Below are positions 44,362 through 53,607 of a stretch of DNA of 64,000 nt, in pieces. Numbering within the stretch: position 1 is the stretch's first letter; every line of letters begins with the position of its first letter. Source of the DNA: Azospirillum oleiclasticum (GTDB lineage Bacteria; Pseudomonadota; Alphaproteobacteria; Azospirillales; Azospirillaceae); the NCBI RefSeq assembly GCF_013423485.1, contig NZ_JABFFR010000001.1:248001-312000 (forward strand). The letters are read 5' to 3'. The position numbers were made by a program, and so were the translations under genes. The notes under the pieces were generated by a model that was given only the letters and a program-made list of their open reading frames with translations, searched no databases and was not told where the DNA came from.

Positions 44362-45231
44362 ATGCGAAAACCCGTGCGCAAGGTGGTGTTCCCCGTCGCC
44401 GGACTCGGCACGCGCTTCCTTCCCGCCACCAAGGCGATTCCGAAGGAAATGCTGCCGCTGGTCGACCGCCCTCTGTTGCAGCACGCCGTCGAAGAGGCGC
44501 GCGCCGCCGGGATCGAGGACTTCGTGTTCGTGACCGGCCGTTCCAAGCGCGCGATCGAGGATCACTTCGACGCCGACACCGAGCTGAACCGCACGCTGGA
44601 GGAGCGCGGCAACACCGCGGCCCTGGACGAGGTGCGTCACAGCGAGCTGGCCCCCGGTCGCTGCTTCTACACCCGCCAGCAGCAGCCGCTGGGTCTTGGC
44701 CATGCGGTGTGGTGTGCGCGCGCGGTGATCGGCAACGACCCCTTCGCCATCATCCTGCCCGACGACTTCGTCCTGGCCGACAAGCCCTGCCTGAAGCAGA
44801 TGGTCGAGGCCTACGAGGAGGTCGGCGGCAACGTGGTGGCCGTCGTTGACGTGCCGCGCGAGCACACCCGCCGCTACGGCATCCTCGACGTGGAGAAGGA
44901 CGACGGCCGCCTCGCCACCGTCCGCGGCCTCGTGGAGAAGCCGAAGCCGGAGGAGGCGCCCTCCACCCTCTCCATCATCGGCCGCTACATCCTCCAGCCA
45001 GAGGTGTTCGACCATCTGGAGAAGGGCCAGCGGGGTGCCGGCGGCGAGATCCAACTCACCGACGGCATGGCCAAGCTGATCGGCAACCAGCCGTTCCATG
45101 GCCTCCGGTTCGAGGGCACCCGCTACGACTGCGGTGACAAGATCGGCTTCATCGAGGCCACCATCGCCCACGCACTGAGCCGCCCCGACATGGGCGACAA
45201 GGTGCGCGACGCGCTTCGCAAGTACCTCTGA
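44362..45231 (+). CDS. galU: UTP-glucose-1-phosphate uridylyltransferase
   Basis: GalU makes UDP-glucose from UTP and glucose 1-phosphate. The 289-aa protein has the nucleotidyl-transferase signature PVAGLGTRFLPATKAIPKEMLPLVDRP, with QQQPLGLGHAVWCAR, ILPDDFVL and VEKPKPEEAPS following, and ends DKVRDALRKYL. The ATG at 44362 matches the family start (MRKPVRKVVFPVAG); the open frame from 43693 is a shadow. It leads the galU-ugd-phosphohexomutase group. Confidence 0.95.
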   Translation: MRKPVRKVVFPVAGLGTRFLPATKAIPKEMLPLVDRPLLQHAVEEARAAGIEDFVFVTGRSKRAIEDHFDADTELNRTLEERGNTAALDEVRHSELAPGRCFYTRQQQPLGLGHAVWCARAVIGNDPFAIILPDDFVLADKPCLKQMVEAYEEVGGNVVAVVDVPREHTRRYGILDVEKDDGRLATVRGLVEKPKPEEAPSTLSIIGRYILQPEVFDHLEKGQRGAGGEIQLTDGMAKLIGNQPFHGLRFEGTRYDCGDKIGFIEATIAHALSRPDMGDKVRDALRKYL

Positions 45232-45342
45232 CCATCACGCCATGCCGGCCCCGTCCGCCCGCCCGGTCGCGCCACACGCCCCGGCGGGCGGCGGTGCGTC
45301 CGGGACCGGCGGCCGGGGCAGGACCGACGAGGAGACAGCTCC

Positions 45343-46668
45343 ATGCGCATCGCGATGATCGGGACGGGCTATGTCGGACTGGTGTCCGGCGCCTGTTTCT
45401 CGGAATTCGGCGTCCAGGTCTGCTGCGTCGATAAGGACGCGGGCAAGATCGAACGGCTGCGGAAGGGCGAGATTCCCATCTACGAGCCGGGACTCGACGA
45501 ACTGGTGACGCGCAATGTCGCCGCCGGGCGCCTGTCCTTCACCACCGACCTGGCGGAAGGCATGCGCGGGGCCAACGCCGTGTTCATCGCGGTCGGCACG
45601 CCATCCCGCCGCGGCGACGGCCACGCCGACCTGTCCTACGTCTACGGCGCGGCGGAGGAGATCGCCCAGAACATCGAGGGCTACACGGTCATCGTCACCA
45701 AATCGACGGTGCCGGTCGGCACCGGGCGCGAGGTGGAACGGATCATCCGCCGAGTCCGCCCCGACGCCGATTTCGACGTCGCGTCCAACCCGGAGTTCCT
45801 GCGCGAGGGTTCGGCCATCGCCGATTTCATGCGGCCCGACCGGGTGGTGATCGGCACCGAGTCGGAGCTGGCGCGCGAAATGATGCGCCGCCTCTACCGG
45901 CCGCTCTACCTGATCGAGACGCCGATCGTCATGACCTCGCTGGAGACGGCGGAGCTGACGAAATACGCGGCCAACACCTTCCTCGCCACCAAGATCACCT
46001 TCATCAACGAGATCGCCGACCTCTGCGAGAAGGTCGGGGCGGACGTGCACGACGTCGCCCGCGGCATCGGGCTGGACGGCCGCATCGGCAAGAAGTTCCT
46101 GCACCCCGGCCCCGGCTACGGCGGCTCCTGCTTTCCCAAGGACACGCTGGCGCTGGTCCGCACGGCACAGCAGGTGGGCAGCCCGCTGCGCATCGTCGAG
46201 ACGGTCGTGGACATCAACGACCGGCGCAAGAAGGCGATGGCCGACCGCATCATTGCCGCCTGCGGCGGTGTGGTGGACGGCAAGACGGTGGCCGTGCTCG
46301 GCGTGACCTTCAAGCCCAACACCGACGACATGCGCGACGCCCCGTCGCTGGACATCGTGCCGGCGCTGCAGAAGGCCGGTGCCCATGTCCGCGCCTTCGA
46401 CCCCGCCGGCGCGCACGAGGCGGAAAAGCTGCTGCCGGGCGTGGAGTGGACGAAGGACGCCTACGCCGCGCTGTCAGGAGCCGACTGTGTCGCCATCGTG
46501 ACGGAGTGGAACGAGTTCCGGGCGCTCAACCTGACCCGCGTGAAGGAGCTGATGAAGCGTCCGGTCATGGTCGACTTGCGCAACGTCTACTCTCCGGATG
46601 AAATGGCGGCGGCCGGCTTCGCCTACAGCTCCATCGGGCGGCCGTCCGGGCCGGCGGATGCGGAGTGA
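45343..46668 (+). CDS. ugd: UDP-glucose 6-dehydrogenase
   Basis: This enzyme oxidises UDP-glucose to UDP-glucuronate with NAD+. The 441-aa protein starts with the dinucleotide-binding motif [21 protein letters not shown], has the [10 protein letters not shown] segment, the substrate region [13 protein letters not shown] and the catalytic Cys in [13 protein letters not shown]. It follows galU by 111 bp and uses its product, so the two form a UDP-sugar pathway for exopolysaccharide or lipopolysaccharide. Confidence 0.96.
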   Translation: MRIAMIGTGYVGLVSGACFSEFGVQVCCVDKDAGKIERLRKGEIPIYEPGLDELVTRNVAAGRLSFTTDLAEGMRGANAVFIAVGTPSRRGDGHADLSYVYGAAEEIAQNIEGYTVIVTKSTVPVGTGREVERIIRRVRPDADFDVASNPEFLREGSAIADFMRPDRVVIGTESELAREMMRRLYRPLYLIETPIVMTSLETAELTKYAANTFLATKITFINEIADLCEKVGADVHDVARGIGLDGRIGKKFLHPGPGYGGSCFPKDTLALVRTAQQVGSPLRIVETVVDINDRRKKAMADRIIAACGGVVDGKTVAVLGVTFKPNTDDMRDAPSLDIVPALQKAGAHVRAFDPAGAHEAEKLLPGVEWTKDAYAALSGADCVAIVTEWNEFRALNLTRVKELMKRPVMVDLRNVYSPDEMAAAGFAYSSIGRPSGPADAE

Positions 46669-46717
46669 CGCAACCCGTCGCGCGGCAACGAACGATCAGG
46701 AGAGGAAAGAAGCGATC

Positions 46718-48118
46718 ATGAGCAACGCCCACACGTTCGACCCGACGGTGCTGCGCGAGTACGACATCCGCGGAATCGTGGGCAAGACGCTGACCGCCGC
46801 CGATGCGCGCGCCGTCGGGCGCGCCTTCGGCACGGTCGTCGTCCGCAAGGGCGGCAAGACCGTCTGCGTCGGCTACGATGGCCGCACCAGCTCGCCGGAG
46901 CTGGAAGCGGCGCTGGTCGGGGGGCTGGAGTCGACCGGGCTGCATGTGCTGCGCATCGGGCTGGGCCCCACCCCGATGCTGTACTTCGCCACCCGCGACC
47001 GTGAGGCGGCGGCCGGCATCATGATCACCGGCTCGCACAACCCGCCCGAATACAACGGCATCAAGATGATGCTGGGCAAGGGGCCGGTCTATGGCGCGAT
47101 GATCCAGGAGCTGGGCACCATCGCCAAGGCCGGCGACTTCGCCACCGGCCAGGGCTCGTCGGAGACTGTGGACGTCAAGGACGAGTATGTCACCCGCTTG
47201 CTCAAGGACTATGACGGTGTTCGCGACCTCAAGGTCGTGTGGGACGCCGGAAACGGCGCCACCGGCGAGATCCTGCGCCGCCTGACCGCCAAGCTGCCCG
47301 GCCAGCATACCCTGCTGTTCGACGAGATCGACGGCACCTTCCCCAACCACCACCCGGACCCGACGGTCGAGAAGAACCTGGTCGACCTGAAGCGCGTGGT
47401 GGCGGAGACGGGGGCCGACATCGGCATCGGCTTCGACGGCGACGGCGACCGCATCGGTGCCATCGACCACAAGGGCCGGGTGGTGTGGGGCGACCAGCTC
47501 GTCGCCATCTACGCCGCCGATGTGCTGAAGTCGCACCCCGGTGCCACCATCATCGCCGACGTGAAGGCCAGCCAGGCCCTGTTCGACGAGATCGCCAAGC
47601 ACGGCGGCAAGCCGCTGATGTGGAAGACCGGCCACTCGCTGCTGAAGGCCAAGATGGCGGAGACCGGCTCGCCACTGGCGGGCGAGATGTCGGGCCACAT
47701 CTTCTTCGCCGACAAGTGGTACGGTTTCGACGACGCGCTCTATTGCGGCGTCCGGCTGATCGGGCTGGTCAGCAAGTCCGGCGGCTCGCTGGCCGACCTG
47801 CGCGACGGGCTGCCCGACATGGTCAACACGCCGGAGACCCGCTTCCAGGTGGACGAGATCCGCAAGTTCGCCATCGTGGACGAGGTGAAGGAGCGGCTGA
47901 AGGCCGAGGGGGCCAACGTCAACGACATCGACGGCGTGCGGGTGAACACCCCCGACGGCTGGTGGCTGCTGCGCGCCTCCAACACGCAGGACGTGCTGGT
48001 CGCTCGCGCCGAGGCCTTCTCCACCGAAGGGCTGGAGCGGTTGAAGGGCATGGTCATCGCCCAGCTCGAAAAGTCCGGCATTGCGGCCCCGTCCTTCGAC
48101 GGCGGCGGCGGGCACTGA
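46718..48118 (+). CDS. Phosphomannomutase/phosphoglucomutase
   Basis: A 466-aa alpha-D-phosphohexomutase that interconverts hexose 6- and 1-phosphates. The phosphoserine loop reads [17 protein letters not shown], the metal loop [10 protein letters not shown], the sugar-binding loop GEMSGHIFF and the phosphate-binding loop [13 protein letters not shown]. AlgC-like enzymes accept glucose and mannose, which would feed glucose 1-phosphate to the neighbouring galU. The start at 46718 follows AGGAGAGGAAAG. Confidence 0.94.
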   Translation: MSNAHTFDPTVLREYDIRGIVGKTLTAADARAVGRAFGTVVVRKGGKTVCVGYDGRTSSPELEAALVGGLESTGLHVLRIGLGPTPMLYFATRDREAAAGIMITGSHNPPEYNGIKMMLGKGPVYGAMIQELGTIAKAGDFATGQGSSETVDVKDEYVTRLLKDYDGVRDLKVVWDAGNGATGEILRRLTAKLPGQHTLLFDEIDGTFPNHHPDPTVEKNLVDLKRVVAETGADIGIGFDGDGDRIGAIDHKGRVVWGDQLVAIYAADVLKSHPGATIIADVKASQALFDEIAKHGGKPLMWKTGHSLLKAKMAETGSPLAGEMSGHIFFADKWYGFDDALYCGVRLIGLVSKSGGSLADLRDGLPDMVNTPETRFQVDEIRKFAIVDEVKERLKAEGANVNDIDGVRVNTPDGWWLLRASNTQDVLVARAEAFSTEGLERLKGMVIAQLEKSGIAAPSFDGGGGH

Positions 48119-48137
48119 GGCGGCGTTCTCGTATAGG

Positions 48138-48226
48138 GCCCCCACCCAACCTTCTCCCGCTGGGCGGGGGAGGGCTTTCTGTTTCTCCCTCCCCCGTCGA
48201 AGATGGGGGAGGGCCGGGGTGGGGGC
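48138..48226. repeat. Palindromic intergenic repeat element
   Basis: Nested inverted repeats fill the gap after the phosphohexomutase gene. The outer arms GCCCCCACCC (48138) and GGGGTGGGGGC (48216-48226) pair, and two inner hairpins are built on CTCCCGC/CGGGGGAG and CCCTCCCCC/GGGGGAGGG. The form is that of REP/BIME-like repeats common in high-GC alphaproteobacteria. It may also act as an end-of-operon structure. Confidence 0.65.
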
Positions 48227-48310
48227 ACCGCGCCGCAACTCCCCGTGACAATCCCCCCATCCTCCGCTCTAATCCCGGCGACCTGAATCCGCCGGGAGCT
48301 TTGCCGCACC

Positions 48311-48706
48311 ATGACCCCGTCCACCATCCTTGCCGTCGCCGTCGGCGGGGCGCTGGGATCGGTCGCGCGCTATGCGGTGGCGACCGCGGCGGTGCGGCTG
48401 TTCGGCACTGGCTTCCCGTGGGGGACGATGATCGTCAACGCGCTCGGCTGCTTCACGATGGGCGTGCTGGCGGAGCTTGCCGTGCATGTGTGGTCGCCGC
48501 CGGTGGAGATACGGGCGCTGGTCATGGTCGGCGTGCTCGGCGGATTCACCACCTTTTCGTCCTTTGCGCTTGACGTCGGCTTCCTCACCGGGCGTGGTGC
48601 GCTGGGGGAGGCCGCGGCCTATGCGCTGGGCACCCTGATTCTGACGGTCGGCGGCTTCTTCGCCGGCCTTTCCATCGTGCGAGCCCTGGTGAGCGTCCCG
48701 ACATGA
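48311..48706 (+). CDS. crcB: Fluoride efflux channel CrcB/Fluc
   Basis: A 131-aa protein with four transmembrane helices that forms a dual-topology dimeric F- channel. Conserved parts are GGALGSVARYAV, GTGFPWGTMIVNALGCFTMG (with the essential Asn) and GGFTTFSSFALD (the Phe-box). The stop overlaps the following gene (ATGA). No fluoride riboswitch can be recognised in the leader. Confidence 0.93.
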   Translation: MTPSTILAVAVGGALGSVARYAVATAAVRLFGTGFPWGTMIVNALGCFTMGVLAELAVHVWSPPVEIRALVMVGVLGGFTTFSSFALDVGFLTGRGALGEAAAYALGTLILTVGGFFAGLSIVRALVSVPT

Positions 48707-49695
48707 GCAGCGTCGAAACCAAGACCGTGGCCGAGGACGAGGCGGACATCCGTCTCGACCGCTGGTTCCGGCGCCATTACCCCCTGGTCACCCACGGCCA
48801 TCTGGAGCGGCTGCTGCGCACCGGCCAAGTGCGTGTGGACGGTAAGCGTGCCAAGGCCGCGACGCGGCTGGAGGCCGGGCAGGCGGTGCGCGTGCCGCCG
48901 CTGGGCGTCGCCGACAGTCCGGTGCGCGACATGCCGCGCGCCGCCCCCGCCCCTTCGAAGAAGGAGGAGGAGGCGCTCCAGGCCCGCGTCCTCTACCGCG
49001 ACAACGACGTGATCGCCTTCGACAAGCCGGCCGGGCTGGCGGTGCAGGGTGGCACCGGCACCACCAAGCACCTCGACGCCATGCTGGACGCGCTGCGCTT
49101 CGGCTCCAACGAGCGGCCGCGGCTGGTGCACCGGCTGGACAAGGACACCTCCGGCGTGCTGCTGCTGGCCCGCAACCCGCTGGCCGCCACCAAGCTGGCG
49201 GAGGCCTTCCGCAGCCGCGACACCAAGAAGATCTACTGGGCCGTCACGGTGGGCGTGCCGAAGCCCTTCCAGGGCAAGATCGACCTCGCGCTGGCGAAGG
49301 AGGGCAGCGCCCGTGGCGAGCGTGTGGCGGAGGACGAGGACGAAGGCAAGCGCGCGCTGACCGTCTATTCGGTTCTGGAGAATCTGGGCAAGCAGGCGGC
49401 CTTCGTGGCGCTGTGGCCGCGCACCGGCCGCACCCACCAGCTCCGCGTCCACATGAACGCCATCGGCACGCCGATCCTGGGTGATGGCAAGTATGGCGGG
49501 CAGGGCGCCTTCCTGCCCGGCGCCGAGCTGCCGAAGAAGCTGCACCTGCACGCCCGCCGCATCATCATCCCGCACCCCCGCAACCCGCGCCCCATCGACG
49601 TGACGGCACCCCTGCCGGACCATATGCGGACCACCTGGAGCTACCTGGGCTTCGACCCGTCGCTCGGCGGCGATCCGTTCGCGGAGCTGGAGTGA
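48703..49695 (+). CDS. RluC/RluD-type 23S rRNA pseudouridine synthase
   Basis: A 330-aa enzyme with an N-terminal S4 RNA-binding domain (residues 14-70, RLDRWFRRHYPLVTHGHLERLLRTGQVRVDGK) and the RluA catalytic domain with HRLDKDTSGVLLLAR (catalytic Asp in RLDKDT) and RTGRTHQLRVHMNAIG. This domain set matches RluC, which modifies three positions in 23S rRNA. It is coupled to crcB by an ATGA overlap. Confidence 0.93.
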   Translation: MSSVETKTVAEDEADIRLDRWFRRHYPLVTHGHLERLLRTGQVRVDGKRAKAATRLEAGQAVRVPPLGVADSPVRDMPRAAPAPSKKEEEALQARVLYRDNDVIAFDKPAGLAVQGGTGTTKHLDAMLDALRFGSNERPRLVHRLDKDTSGVLLLARNPLAATKLAEAFRSRDTKKIYWAVTVGVPKPFQGKIDLALAKEGSARGERVAEDEDEGKRALTVYSVLENLGKQAAFVALWPRTGRTHQLRVHMNAIGTPILGDGKYGGQGAFLPGAELPKKLHLHARRIIIPHPRNPRPIDVTAPLPDHMRTTWSYLGFDPSLGGDPFAELE

Positions 49696-49766
49696 GCGGC
49701 CGTGACTATGTTCACCTCCGACGCGGCCGGAACAGGCGCGTGCCGGCGTAGACCGGACAGCGCCGC

Positions 49767-50153
49767 ATGACCATGCCGCCGGCCGCCCACCGCACAGCCG
49801 CCGCGCTCGCGCTGTGGCTGCTGTGTGGGCTGCTCGGCCTGCATGGCACCCCGTCCGGACAGCCGTCCTCTCCCTCCGCTGGAAGTCCTGCAGGACTGGC
49901 AGGGGTGGGCGGCGGCGCTCCGGACCTGCTCGCGGCGCGCGATCCGTTCCGGGCCGTGTTCGGTCGGCCGGCGGGGGATGCGCGGCCCGCCGGTCTCCGG
50001 GGCGACGGCGCGTCCGCCATCGTCGCGGCGCCGCATCCGTGTGATCCACCGGTTGGCCAGCCGCTTCGGCACCGTGCCATGGTCGATCATTCCGCACCGG
50101 ATGTGCCGGCGCATGCCTTCGACGCCAGGGCACCGCCGCGGTTGATGGCCTGA
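49767..50153 (+). CDS. Doubtful exported protein, 128 aa
   Basis: The 566-bp gap between the RluC-type gene and secDF holds this open frame. It begins with a plausible signal peptide (RTAAALALWLLCGLLGLHG) and continues with a Pro/Ala/Gly-rich sequence lacking any domain. In this GC-rich DNA, frames in several phases and on the other strand are also open, so codon evidence is weak. No yajC gene, often found before secD, is present in the gap. Confidence 0.25.
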   Translation: MTMPPAAHRTAAALALWLLCGLLGLHGTPSGQPSSPSAGSPAGLAGVGGGAPDLLAARDPFRAVFGRPAGDARPAGLRGDGASAIVAAPHPCDPPVGQPLRHRAMVDHSAPDVPAHAFDARAPPRLMA

Positions 50154-50261
50154 GTCCTCCGCCCGGCCGGGCGGCCTTCCGCCAGAACCGACGAACCGAC
50201 GCCCGCCCGGACGCCGCCCGATGTGGTGGCGACGGGCCGTGGCGCATCCTGGAATTCGCCC

Positions 50262-52787
50262 ATGCGCACGCCACGCTGGCTGCTCGTGACCTATGCCCTC
50301 ATCATTCTGACGGGCATCGTCACCGCATTGCCGAACATCATCCCGCAGCCCACACTCGCGGGTCTGCCCGACTGGTTTCCGAAACAGCGCATCACCCTTG
50401 GCCTCGACCTGCGCGGAGGCTCCCACCTCGTGCTGGAGGTGGACGCCAAGGAGCTGATCCGCGAGCGCGCCGAGCTGCTGGCGGCCGACGCCCGCCAGCG
50501 CCTGCGCGAGGCCGACATCGCGATCCAGCGCATCGACGCCCGCGAGCACGGGATCACCGTCGTCCTGCGCGACATGGAACGGCGTTCCGACGCCGCCCGC
50601 GCGCTGCAGGCGCTGGCCGCCCCCGCCGGCATGGGTGCCCCGAGCGACCTTGCCATCACGTCGGAGGGGCCGGGCGCCCTGGCGGTGACGCTGACCGACG
50701 GCGGCATCCGAAGCCGCGTCGATGCCGCGGTGGAGCAGAGCCTGGAGATCATCCGCCGGCGCATCGACCAGGTCGGCGTCGCCGAGCCCACCATCCAGCG
50801 GGTCGGTGCCGACCGCATCCTGGTGCAGCTTCCGGGCCTTCAGGACCCGTCGCGCATCCGCGGGCTGCTGGGCAGCACGGCCAAGCTGACCTTCCACATG
50901 CTGGCGTCGGGCGACCCGGGGCAGCTCGGGCGCGGCGTGCGCCTGCTGCCGGGGGCCGACGACGGCCGCCAATACCCGATCGAGAACCGCATCGCGCTGG
51001 CCGGCGAGCGGTTGAGCGACGCCAGTGCCTCCTTCGACCAGCGGACCGGAGAGCCGATCGTCTCCTTCCGGCTGGACGCTTCCGGCACCCGCCGCTTCGC
51101 CGACATCACCACCCAGAATGTCGGCAAGCCCTTCGCCATCGTGCTCGACGGCAAGGTGCTGAGCGCCCCGGTGATCCGCGAGCCGATCACCGGTGGTTCC
51201 GGCCAGATCAGCGGCAGCTTCACGGTGCAGCAGGCATCCGACCTCGCGGCCCTGCTGCGCGCTGGCGCCCTGCCGGCGCCGCTCACCGTCATCGAGGAGC
51301 GGACGGTGGGTGCGGACCTCGGCGGCGACGCGGTGCGGATGGGCATCGTCACCGGCGCCGTCGGCTTCGCGCTGGTGTTCGGCTTCATGCTGCTGCTCTA
51401 CGGGCGCTGGGGGCTGCTGGCCAACGTGGCGCTGGCCCTCAACGTGGTCCTGACGCTCAGCGCGCTCAGCCTGATGGGGGCGACGCTGACCCTGCCGGGC
51501 ATCGCGGGCATCGTGCTGGGCATCGGATTGGCGGTCGACGCCAACGTGCTGATCAACGAGCGGATCCGCGAGGAGACGCGCAAGGGCCGCAGCGCCTTTC
51601 CCGCACTCGACGCCGGCTTCCGCCGCGCCTACTCCACCATCATCGACTCCAACGTCACGGCCCTGATCGCCACCGCACTGCTGTTCCTGTTCGGCACCGG
51701 CCCGGTGCGCGGCTTCGCGGTGACCATGGGCATCGGCATCGCCATCTCGATGTTCACCGCCGTCTCCATCGTGCGGGTGGTGATGACGGAGATCGTGCGC
51801 CGCCGCCGGCTTGCGGTGCTGCGGATCGAGCCGCCGTTCGGCCTGAAGCTGATCCCGGACGGCACCAGCATTCCCTTCATGCGGGGCCGCTTCGCGGGCA
51901 TCGGCGTCTCCGCGCTGCTGTCGCTGGCTTCGATCGGCCTGTTCATCAGCCCGGGCCTGAACTACGGCGTGGATTTCCGCGGCGGCATCCAGATGGAGCT
52001 CTCCACCGCCGGCCCGGCCGACCTCGGCGCCCTGCGCGACGGGCTCGATCGGATGGGGCTCGGCGAGATCGCCCTGCAGCAGTTCGGTGGTCCGTCCAGC
52101 GTGCTGATCCGCGCCGAGCGCCAGCCCGGCGGGGAGGAGGCGCAGAGCAAGGCTGTCGAGCGCATCCGCGCCGAGCTCGCCACCATCGCACCCGGCTCGA
52201 CCATCGAGCGGACGGAGGTGGTCGGGCCGAAGGTCAGCGGCGAGCTGGCGACCGCCGGCATGCTGTCGGTGGTCCTCGCCAGCCTCGCCATGCTGGCCTA
52301 CATCTGGGTGCGCTTCGACTGGCCCTTCGCGGTCGGCGCCATCGCCACGCTGGTGCTGGACGTGACCAAGACGGTGGGCTTCTTCGCGCTGACCGGCATC
52401 GACTTCAACCTGACCGCCATCGCGGCGCTGCTGACGCTGATCGGCTATTCGGTCAACGACAAGGTGGTCGTCTACGACCGCATGCGCGAGAACATGCGCC
52501 TCTACAAGAGCATGGGGCTGCGCGCGATGATCGACCTGTCGATCAACGAGACGCTGGCCCGCAGCCTCTACACCTCGATCACGGCATTCCTGGCGCTGCT
52601 GCCGATGGCGGTCTGGGGCGGCAGCGCGGTGGAGAGCTTCGCGGTGCCGATGGTGTTCGGCATCGTCATCGCCGCCTCCTCCTCCGTCTTCATCGCCGCC
52701 CCGATCCTGCTGTTCCTCGGCGACTGGCGGGCGCGGCGGCGGCGAGCCACCCCGGCGAGAGAGGAGGCCGCGGCCCAGCCGTCCTGA
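50262..52787 (+). CDS. secDF: Fused protein translocase subunit SecDF
   Basis: SecD and SecF use proton-motive force to help pull exported proteins through SecYEG. Here they are one 841-aa chain. The SecD half has the signature LGLDLRGGSHLVLEVD, a large periplasmic P1 domain and five C-terminal membrane segments with GIAGIVLGIGLAVDANVLINERIREE. The SecF half begins near residue 525 with LNYGVDFRGGIQMEL and has LTLIGYSVNDKVVVYDRMREN. The start is taken at ATG 50262 (MRTPRWLLVTYALI), since the short upstream extension lacks family features. Confidence 0.94.
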   Translation: MRTPRWLLVTYALIILTGIVTALPNIIPQPTLAGLPDWFPKQRITLGLDLRGGSHLVLEVDAKELIRERAELLAADARQRLREADIAIQRIDAREHGITVVLRDMERRSDAARALQALAAPAGMGAPSDLAITSEGPGALAVTLTDGGIRSRVDAAVEQSLEIIRRRIDQVGVAEPTIQRVGADRILVQLPGLQDPSRIRGLLGSTAKLTFHMLASGDPGQLGRGVRLLPGADDGRQYPIENRIALAGERLSDASASFDQRTGEPIVSFRLDASGTRRFADITTQNVGKPFAIVLDGKVLSAPVIREPITGGSGQISGSFTVQQASDLAALLRAGALPAPLTVIEERTVGADLGGDAVRMGIVTGAVGFALVFGFMLLLYGRWGLLANVALALNVVLTLSALSLMGATLTLPGIAGIVLGIGLAVDANVLINERIREETRKGRSAFPALDAGFRRAYSTIIDSNVTALIATALLFLFGTGPVRGFAVTMGIGIAISMFTAVSIVRVVMTEIVRRRRLAVLRIEPPFGLKLIPDGTSIPFMRGRFAGIGVSALLSLASIGLFISPGLNYGVDFRGGIQMELSTAGPADLGALRDGLDRMGLGEIALQQFGGPSSVLIRAERQPGGEEAQSKAVERIRAELATIAPGSTIERTEVVGPKVSGELATAGMLSVVLASLAMLAYIWVRFDWPFAVGAIATLVLDVTKTVGFFALTGIDFNLTAIAALLTLIGYSVNDKVVVYDRMRENMRLYKSMGLRAMIDLSINETLARSLYTSITAFLALLPMAVWGGSAVESFAVPMVFGIVIAASSSVFIAAPILLFLGDWRARRRRATPAREEAAAQPS

Positions 52788-52878
52788 TCGTGGTGGCCGG
52801 AGGGGGGGAAAGGAAGGATCGGCGCCCCCGGTGACTGTCGGAAAAGCCTGGTTCGCCCGAAGGGCAAAGGCTTGCCCG

Positions 52879-53136
52879 TCAGTGCGGGGGCGCGAACCGG
52901 ATCAGGGTAAACGCCGCGCCGAAGATCGCGAAGATCAGCGCGGCAACCTGCCACAGGGTGGGGAGCTGCGAGACGCGGCCTTTCATCTCGGCCCCATCGG
53001 TCTCCAGCCTCCGCATCCGCTCGTCCAGCTTCTCGAACCGCCGCTCCATCCGGTCGCCAAGTTCACCGATGGCCGCGAGAACCGCAGCGTTGTCGGGGGT
53101 GTTGCCAGCCGGGGGCTTGGGTGCAGGTGACGCCAT
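52879..53136 (-). CDS. Small coiled-coil protein with C-terminal membrane anchor
   Basis: An 85-aa protein with a coiled-coil (ELGDRMERRFEKLDERMRRLETDGAEMKGRV, residues 25-55) and one transmembrane segment near the C-terminus (WQVAALIFAIFGAAFTLIRF). This is the shape of many short tail-anchored proteins in phages and bacteria. ATG 53136 is preferred; the frame is open to 53340. It lies outside the mobile element, between secDF and the left attachment site. Confidence 0.7.
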   Translation of the reverse strand: MASPAPKPPAGNTPDNAAVLAAIGELGDRMERRFEKLDERMRRLETDGAEMKGRVSQLPTLWQVAALIFAIFGAAFTLIRFAPPH

Positions 53137-53355
53137 GGGAATAACGTGCCCATTCGCAGAGGGCGCGTCAATCGTGAGCGTCACGGCCGGTCGACCAACG
53201 CATCCCCCTCGACAACCACTCTCCCCGGGAGCGACCGTTGCGTTTCCGCCCGTTTCGCTCCGCACATGGGCTGCACAGGCTCTGGACGGTCTGTTAATCT
53301 CATCCGATGAACCCACCCAGAGCACACCTGAAACCGTCAAATGGCCGAAGTGAAC

Positions 53356-53418
53356 ATGCCTAAGTCATTGAAATTGGCTCTCTTCGACTGCGACGGCACG
53401 CTGGTGGACAGCCAATGA
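53356..53418 (+). pseudogene. 5' remnant of the HAD phosphatase gene
   Basis: The frame from ATG 53356 encodes MPKSLKLALFDCDGTLVDSQ and then meets TGA. These 20 residues match the start of the intact HAD gene at 62824 (LKLALFDCDGTLVDSQ). It is the original 5' end of that gene, cut off by insertion of the mobile element. ATG 53341 would add five residues. Confidence 0.9.
53392..53414. repeat. Left attachment site (attL) core
   Basis: A 23-bp exact match to 62866-62888, beginning GACGGCACGCTG and ending GACAGCCA. The similarity extends leftward to 53368 with three single-base differences, all at third codon positions. The core codes for DGTLVDSQ of the HAD protein, the segment just after its catalytic aspartates. 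Confidence 0.88.
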
Positions 53419-53533
53419 GATTGGAACCGGACGAAACGTGCTGACACGCGCGGTAAGCTCATATCTCACTGAGAACACAGGAAAATGGCGGTTCTGTCGG
53501 CTCTTGTGCGGTCGGTATGTTCCTCGTTGTGCC

Positions 53534-53562
53534 GCACATAGCTTGCACATAACGCGCACATA
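53534..53562 (+). repeat. Three phased GCACATA repeats (left integrase arm sites)
   Basis: GCACATA occurs at 53534, 53545 and 53556, exactly 11 bp apart, so all three lie on one face of the helix. They sit between attL and the integrase start, where arm-type binding sites are expected. The same motif with the same spacing recurs at the right end (62787, 62798). Confidence 0.7.
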
Positions 53563-53607
53563 GCGCAGGCTCGGGCGCACCAGCCCCTGGCCCGAGGTGG
53601 TCCCCCC

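Noticed and set aside
48241-48310. Fluoride riboswitch upstream of crcB
   Set aside because: Only a simple CCCGGCG/CGCCGGG hairpin is present; the conserved pseudoknot segments of the crcB RNA motif are not visible.
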